Shown here piece by piece: positions 61,423-64,000 of a stretch of DNA of 64,000 bases; positions within the stretch are counted from its first letter, which is position 1, and each line of letters starts with the position of its first letter. The translations under genes and the position numbers were made by a program. This DNA is from Micromonospora lutea (GTDB lineage: Bacteria > Actinomycetota > Actinomycetes > Mycobacteriales > Micromonosporaceae): assembly GCF_016863535.1 (NCBI RefSeq), contig NZ_BOPB01000001.1:1-64000 (forward strand). Reading direction: 5' to 3'. A model generated the notes under the pieces. It saw nothing but the letters and a program-made list of their open reading frames with translations. It had not been told where the DNA came from and made no database searches.

Positions 61423-61938
61423 TCAGGTGTTGGTGCCGTCGGAACCGGCCCAGATCACCAAGGCCAACCAGCCGCAGCAGGCCAGCAGGAACAGGCCGGT
61501 GAAGATGTAGCTGAGGATCAGGCCCCAGCGGGCGAGTTGCTCGCCGTCCTCGCCGCTGGTGCGCAGCTGCCGCTTGGCCAGGTGCCCGAGGGCGATGCCG
61601 GCGGGGGCGAAGACGAAGGCGAAGACGAGCGACAGGATGGCCAGTACGTTCGTGCCGCGTCCGCTGCCCGGACCGCCCGGCGGCCCGTACTGCCCGTAGG
61701 GCACCTGCGGGGCGTACGGTGGTTGCTGGCCCCACTGCTGGCCGTGTGGCGGCTGGCCCGGATGTTCGTACGCCGGCTGCCCGTACGCCGGCTGTTCGTA
61801 CTGCTCGCCCGGCTGCTGTCCGTACGGTTGGCCGTACTGTGGCTGCTGTCCGTACGGTTGGCCGTACTGTGGCTCCTGGCCGCCCGGCGGTGGCTCGTAG
61901 GGCGATGGGGGCTGGTCCGGCTCCGGTGGTTGGCCCAC
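61423..61938 (-). CDS. DUF4190 membrane protein with Tyr/Gln/Gly repeats
   Basis: The protein has 171 residues. The N-terminal ~95 residues are low complexity with the repeated unit QYGQPYGQQP. The DUF4190 end is LAILSLVFAFVFAPAGIALGH, LAKRQLRTSGEDGEQL, then two helices ending WLALVIWAGSD. It is a paralogue of 59844-60359, with the SDR gene between them. No ribosome site stands out beyond GAGGAGGAGAG just before ATG 61938, which is strong. Confidence 0.85.
   Translation of the reverse strand: MGQPPEPDQPPSPYEPPPGGQEPQYGQPYGQQPQYGQPYGQQPGEQYEQPAYGQPAYEHPGQPPHGQQWGQQPPYAPQVPYGQYGPPGGPGSGRGTNVLAILSLVFAFVFAPAGIALGHLAKRQLRTSGEDGEQLARWGLILSYIFTGLFLLACCGWLALVIWAGSDGTNT
61811..61870. repeat. Two perfect 30-bp tandem repeats inside the DUF4190 gene
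   Basis: Bases 61811-61840 and 61841-61870 are identical and encode the repeated QYGQPYGQQP segment. Such in-frame units change copy number by slippage and alter linker length. Confidence 0.9.
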
Positions 61939-62143
61939 GCTCTCCTCCTCCGTCCCGGCCGTACGGTCCTGGGCCGTCCGCCGTGCTGGCGCAGGACCCT
62001 CATTGCGGGACGCTACCCGCCGTGGTGAAGCTTTTCACAGCGCTTGTGTGGACTGGCCACCTTGGCCGCTCCGGTTCGGCCGACCGATACTTATCGAGCG
62101 TTTAGTTACCAATGAGTAATGTGTCGATTCCCCGGAGGCTGAG

Positions 62144-63346
62144 ATGGCTCGACTCGCCCAGACGCCCGGCCTGACCGACGAGCAGCGGTCGATCCTGGAA
62201 ACCGTCCGGGAGTTCGTGGACAAGGAAATCATCCCGCACGCGCAGCGCCTGGAACACGCCGACGAGTACCCGACCGACATCCTCGACGGGATGAAGGAGA
62301 TGGGCCTGTTCGGCCTCACCATCGCCGAGGAACACGGCGGCCTCGGCGAGTCCCTGCTGACCTACGCGCTGGTGGTGGAGGAACTCTCCCGGGGCTGGAT
62401 GTCGATCTCCGGCATCGTCAACACCCACTTCATCGTGGCGTACCTCATCTCCCAGCACGGCTCCGCCGAACAGCGGGCGCGGCTGCTGCCGAAGATGGCC
62501 ACCGGCGAGGTACGCGGCGCCTTCTCGATGTCCGAACCGGAATGCGGCTCCGACGTTTCGGCGATCAAGTCGAAGGCGGTCCGCGACGGCGACCGCTTCG
62601 TCATCAACGGCCAGAAGATGTGGCTGACCAACGGCGCGTACTCGTCGGTGGTGGCCACCCTGGTCCGGACCGAGACCGGCGCCGACTCGGTCTACGGCAA
62701 CATGAGCACCTTCCTGCTGGAGAAGGAGCCCGGCTTCGGCGAGACCGCCCCGGGCCTGACCATCCCCGGCAAGATCGACAAGATGGGCTACAAGGGCGTC
62801 GAGACCACCGAGATGGTGCTCGACGGGGTCACCGTCGCCGACAGCGCCGTCCTCGGCGGTGCCGACCAGGTGGGCCGGGGCTTCTACCAGATGATGGACG
62901 GCATCGAGGTCGGCCGGGTCAACGTCGCCGCCCGTGCCTGCGGCATCTCCATCCGGGCCTTCGAGTTGGCCGTCGCGTACGCCCAGCAGCGCCGGACCTT
63001 CGGCCAGCCGCTCGCGAAGCACCAGGCCATCGCCTTCAAGCTGGCCGAGATGGGTACGAAGATCGAAGCCGCGCACGCCCTGATGGTCAACGCGGCCCGG
63101 CTCAAGGACGCCGGCCAGCGCAACGACGTCGAGGCGGGGATGGCGAAACTGCTCGCCTCGGAGTACTGCGCCGAGGTCGTCCAGGAGGCGTTCCGCATCC
63201 ACGGCGGCTACGGCTACTCCAAGGAGTACGAGATCGAGCGGCTGATGCGGGAGGCCCCGTTCCTGCTCATCGGGGAGGGCACCTCGGAGATCCAGAAAAC
63301 CATCATCTCCCGGGGCCTGCTCCGCGACTACAAGCTCAGACGGTGA
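62144..63346 (+). CDS. Acyl-CoA dehydrogenase
   Basis: The protein has 400 residues. ACAD motifs: AFSMSEPECGSDVSAIKSKA (FAD contact), MWLTNGAYSSV and the C-terminal signature QRRTFGQPLAKHQAIAFKLA and IHGGYGYSKEYEIERLMRE; catalytic Glu in the LIGEGTSEIQ segment region. GGAGG upstream of ATG 62144. It oxidises an acyl-CoA to the trans-2-enoyl-CoA with transfer to ETF. A methylsuccinyl-CoA type partner of the CitE-like enzyme is possible but not shown. Confidence 0.9.
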   Translation: MARLAQTPGLTDEQRSILETVREFVDKEIIPHAQRLEHADEYPTDILDGMKEMGLFGLTIAEEHGGLGESLLTYALVVEELSRGWMSISGIVNTHFIVAYLISQHGSAEQRARLLPKMATGEVRGAFSMSEPECGSDVSAIKSKAVRDGDRFVINGQKMWLTNGAYSSVVATLVRTETGADSVYGNMSTFLLEKEPGFGETAPGLTIPGKIDKMGYKGVETTEMVLDGVTVADSAVLGGADQVGRGFYQMMDGIEVGRVNVAARACGISIRAFELAVAYAQQRRTFGQPLAKHQAIAFKLAEMGTKIEAAHALMVNAARLKDAGQRNDVEAGMAKLLASEYCAEVVQEAFRIHGGYGYSKEYEIERLMREAPFLLIGEGTSEIQKTIISRGLLRDYKLRR

Positions 63347-63400
63347 AAGGAAGGGCACCCTGTTAACGCCTCAGGTATAGCAAGGGCCCCTTCCTAACGC
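63347..63400. repeat. Intergenic hairpin repeat (Micromonosporaceae-type)
   Basis: GGAAGGG (63349-63355) pairs with CCCTTCC (63388-63394), and TAACGC occurs after each arm (63364 and 63395). From memory, near-identical AAGGGGCCCTTCCTTAACGC-like units occur many times between genes in Salinispora and Micromonospora. Here it follows the acyl-CoA dehydrogenase stop directly and may also terminate transcription. Confidence 0.6.
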
Positions 63401-63435
63401 TGAGGGCCGGTGCCGGCGGCCTGCGCTGCCGGTGC

Positions 63436-63843
63436 TCAGCTCCGGCGGGTCAGGCCGGCGGCGGCGCGCTCCACGACCAGGCAGCGGTCCTCCACGTAGT
63501 CGATGCCGGCCTCCTCGGCGATCCGCCTTGCCTCCGGCGAGACGATGCCGAGCTGCAGCCACACCGCCGGGGCACCGATCGCCACCGCCTGCCGAACCAC
63601 CTCCACGGCATCGTCGGCCGGCCGGAACACGTCGACCAGGTCGACCGGGTGCGGGATGTCGGCCAGGGACCGGTACACCGGCTCGCCGAAGAGCTCGTCG
63701 GCGACCGGGTTGACCGGGATGATGCGCCAGCCGTGCCGCTGCATCTCCAGCGGCACCCGGTGAGCGGCCTTGAACGGATCGCGGGACGCGCCCACGACGG
63801 CGATCACGCCGGCGTCGGCGAGGATCTGCTTGGCGGTACGCAT
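63436..63843 (-). CDS. CoA-binding domain protein (YccU-like)
   Basis: The protein has 135 residues, a Rossmann-like CoA-binding domain: VIAVVGASRDPFKAAHRVPL, IIPVNPVADELFGEPVYRSL, VDLVDVFRPADDAVEVVRQ and IDYVEDRCLVVE. It is the small stand-alone form without ATP-grasp partner. Function beyond CoA or nucleotide binding is unknown. The remaining bases to the window end (63844-64000) show no gene. Confidence 0.88.
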   Translation of the reverse strand: MRTAKQILADAGVIAVVGASRDPFKAAHRVPLEMQRHGWRIIPVNPVADELFGEPVYRSLADIPHPVDLVDVFRPADDAVEVVRQAVAIGAPAVWLQLGIVSPEARRIAEEAGIDYVEDRCLVVERAAAGLTRRS

Positions 63844-64000
63844 CCGACGACTGTAACCGTGTCGCCCCTGATCGGCTGTTCGGCAGACCTGCCGGCGGCT
63901 GCGGCACGCTCAGCCTCGCTTGAACCCGTTCAGAGCAGACTCAGCTGCTCCGACGCTGGTGCGGGCTGCGGCGCGTCACGGTGCTCGCCGGCCCCGGAAC

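Noticed and set aside
1..64000. CRISPR array
   Set aside because: Despite Cas4-like, RT and PIWI-related proteins, I found no regularly spaced repeats in any gap.

Overview
The DNA is GC-rich, with G/C-ending codons, many GTG starts and 1-4 base gene overlaps, typical of a filamentous actinobacterium. The gene content (ClgR/ClpP, a folP-DivIVA-tag-DUF3117 run, an htrA-tatB-mrp-DUF1003-MgtE_N run) and a Micromonospora/Salinispora-style intergenic repeat at 63.35 kb suggest the Micromonosporaceae. This is inferred from gene order and memory, not from a search.

The window has two halves. Bases 1 to about 28.4 kb are accessory. From the left they hold: the end of a PIN-like gene; a frameshifted tyrosine recombinase remnant; a helix-turn-helix gene with an upstream palindrome; a DUF1883 gene; a very large Avs-like STAND NTPase whose nuclease-like N-terminus is separated by a one-base frameshift; IS701-like and IS630-like debris; and a frameshifted DUF6602 nuclease-like gene. 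A long minus-strand block (23.77 down to 11.99 kb) follows. In transcription order it reads: Fe-S RecB/AddB-type nuclease, zinc-ribbon REase, DinG/XPD-like Fe-S helicase, pPIWI-RE protein, a possible small ORF or RNA, reverse transcriptase, and HEPN protein. Most of its junctions overlap. The REase-helicase-pPIWI-RE core is a known predicted defence system. Coupling it to a RecB-like nuclease, an RT and a HEPN RNase is the most interesting feature here.

A complete tRNA-Arg(CCT) at 24.80 kb is followed by a small integrated element. Its ends are marked by a 41-bp direct repeat of the tRNA 3' half (24834-24874 and 28302-28342). It contains an integrase stub, a frameshifted small gene, an IS30 stub, a small membrane protein, a VapBC pair and a DUF6228-like gene. 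The right junction lies in the lost 3' end of an alpha/beta hydrolase gene.

From about 29 kb to the end the DNA is ordinary chromosome with intact, tightly packed genes: an ECF sigma/anti-sigma/ABC exporter operon; clgR-clpP; a potassium channel; korAB (2-oxoacid:ferredoxin oxidoreductase); a cell-surface protein; a lone nuoA; folP, DivIVA-domain, SRPBCC and tag genes; an enoyl-CoA hydratase with a PaaX regulator; DUF3117; pepA; an O-methyltransferase; htrA-tatB; mrp; DUF1003; an MgtE_N/CBS protein; PhzF; HAD; EamA; two SDRs; a CitE/malyl-CoA-lyase-like protein; two DUF4190 proteins; an acyl-CoA dehydrogenase; and a CoA-binding protein. I saw no frameshifts in this half, whereas the left half has at least five. 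I saw no rRNA or CRISPR array.
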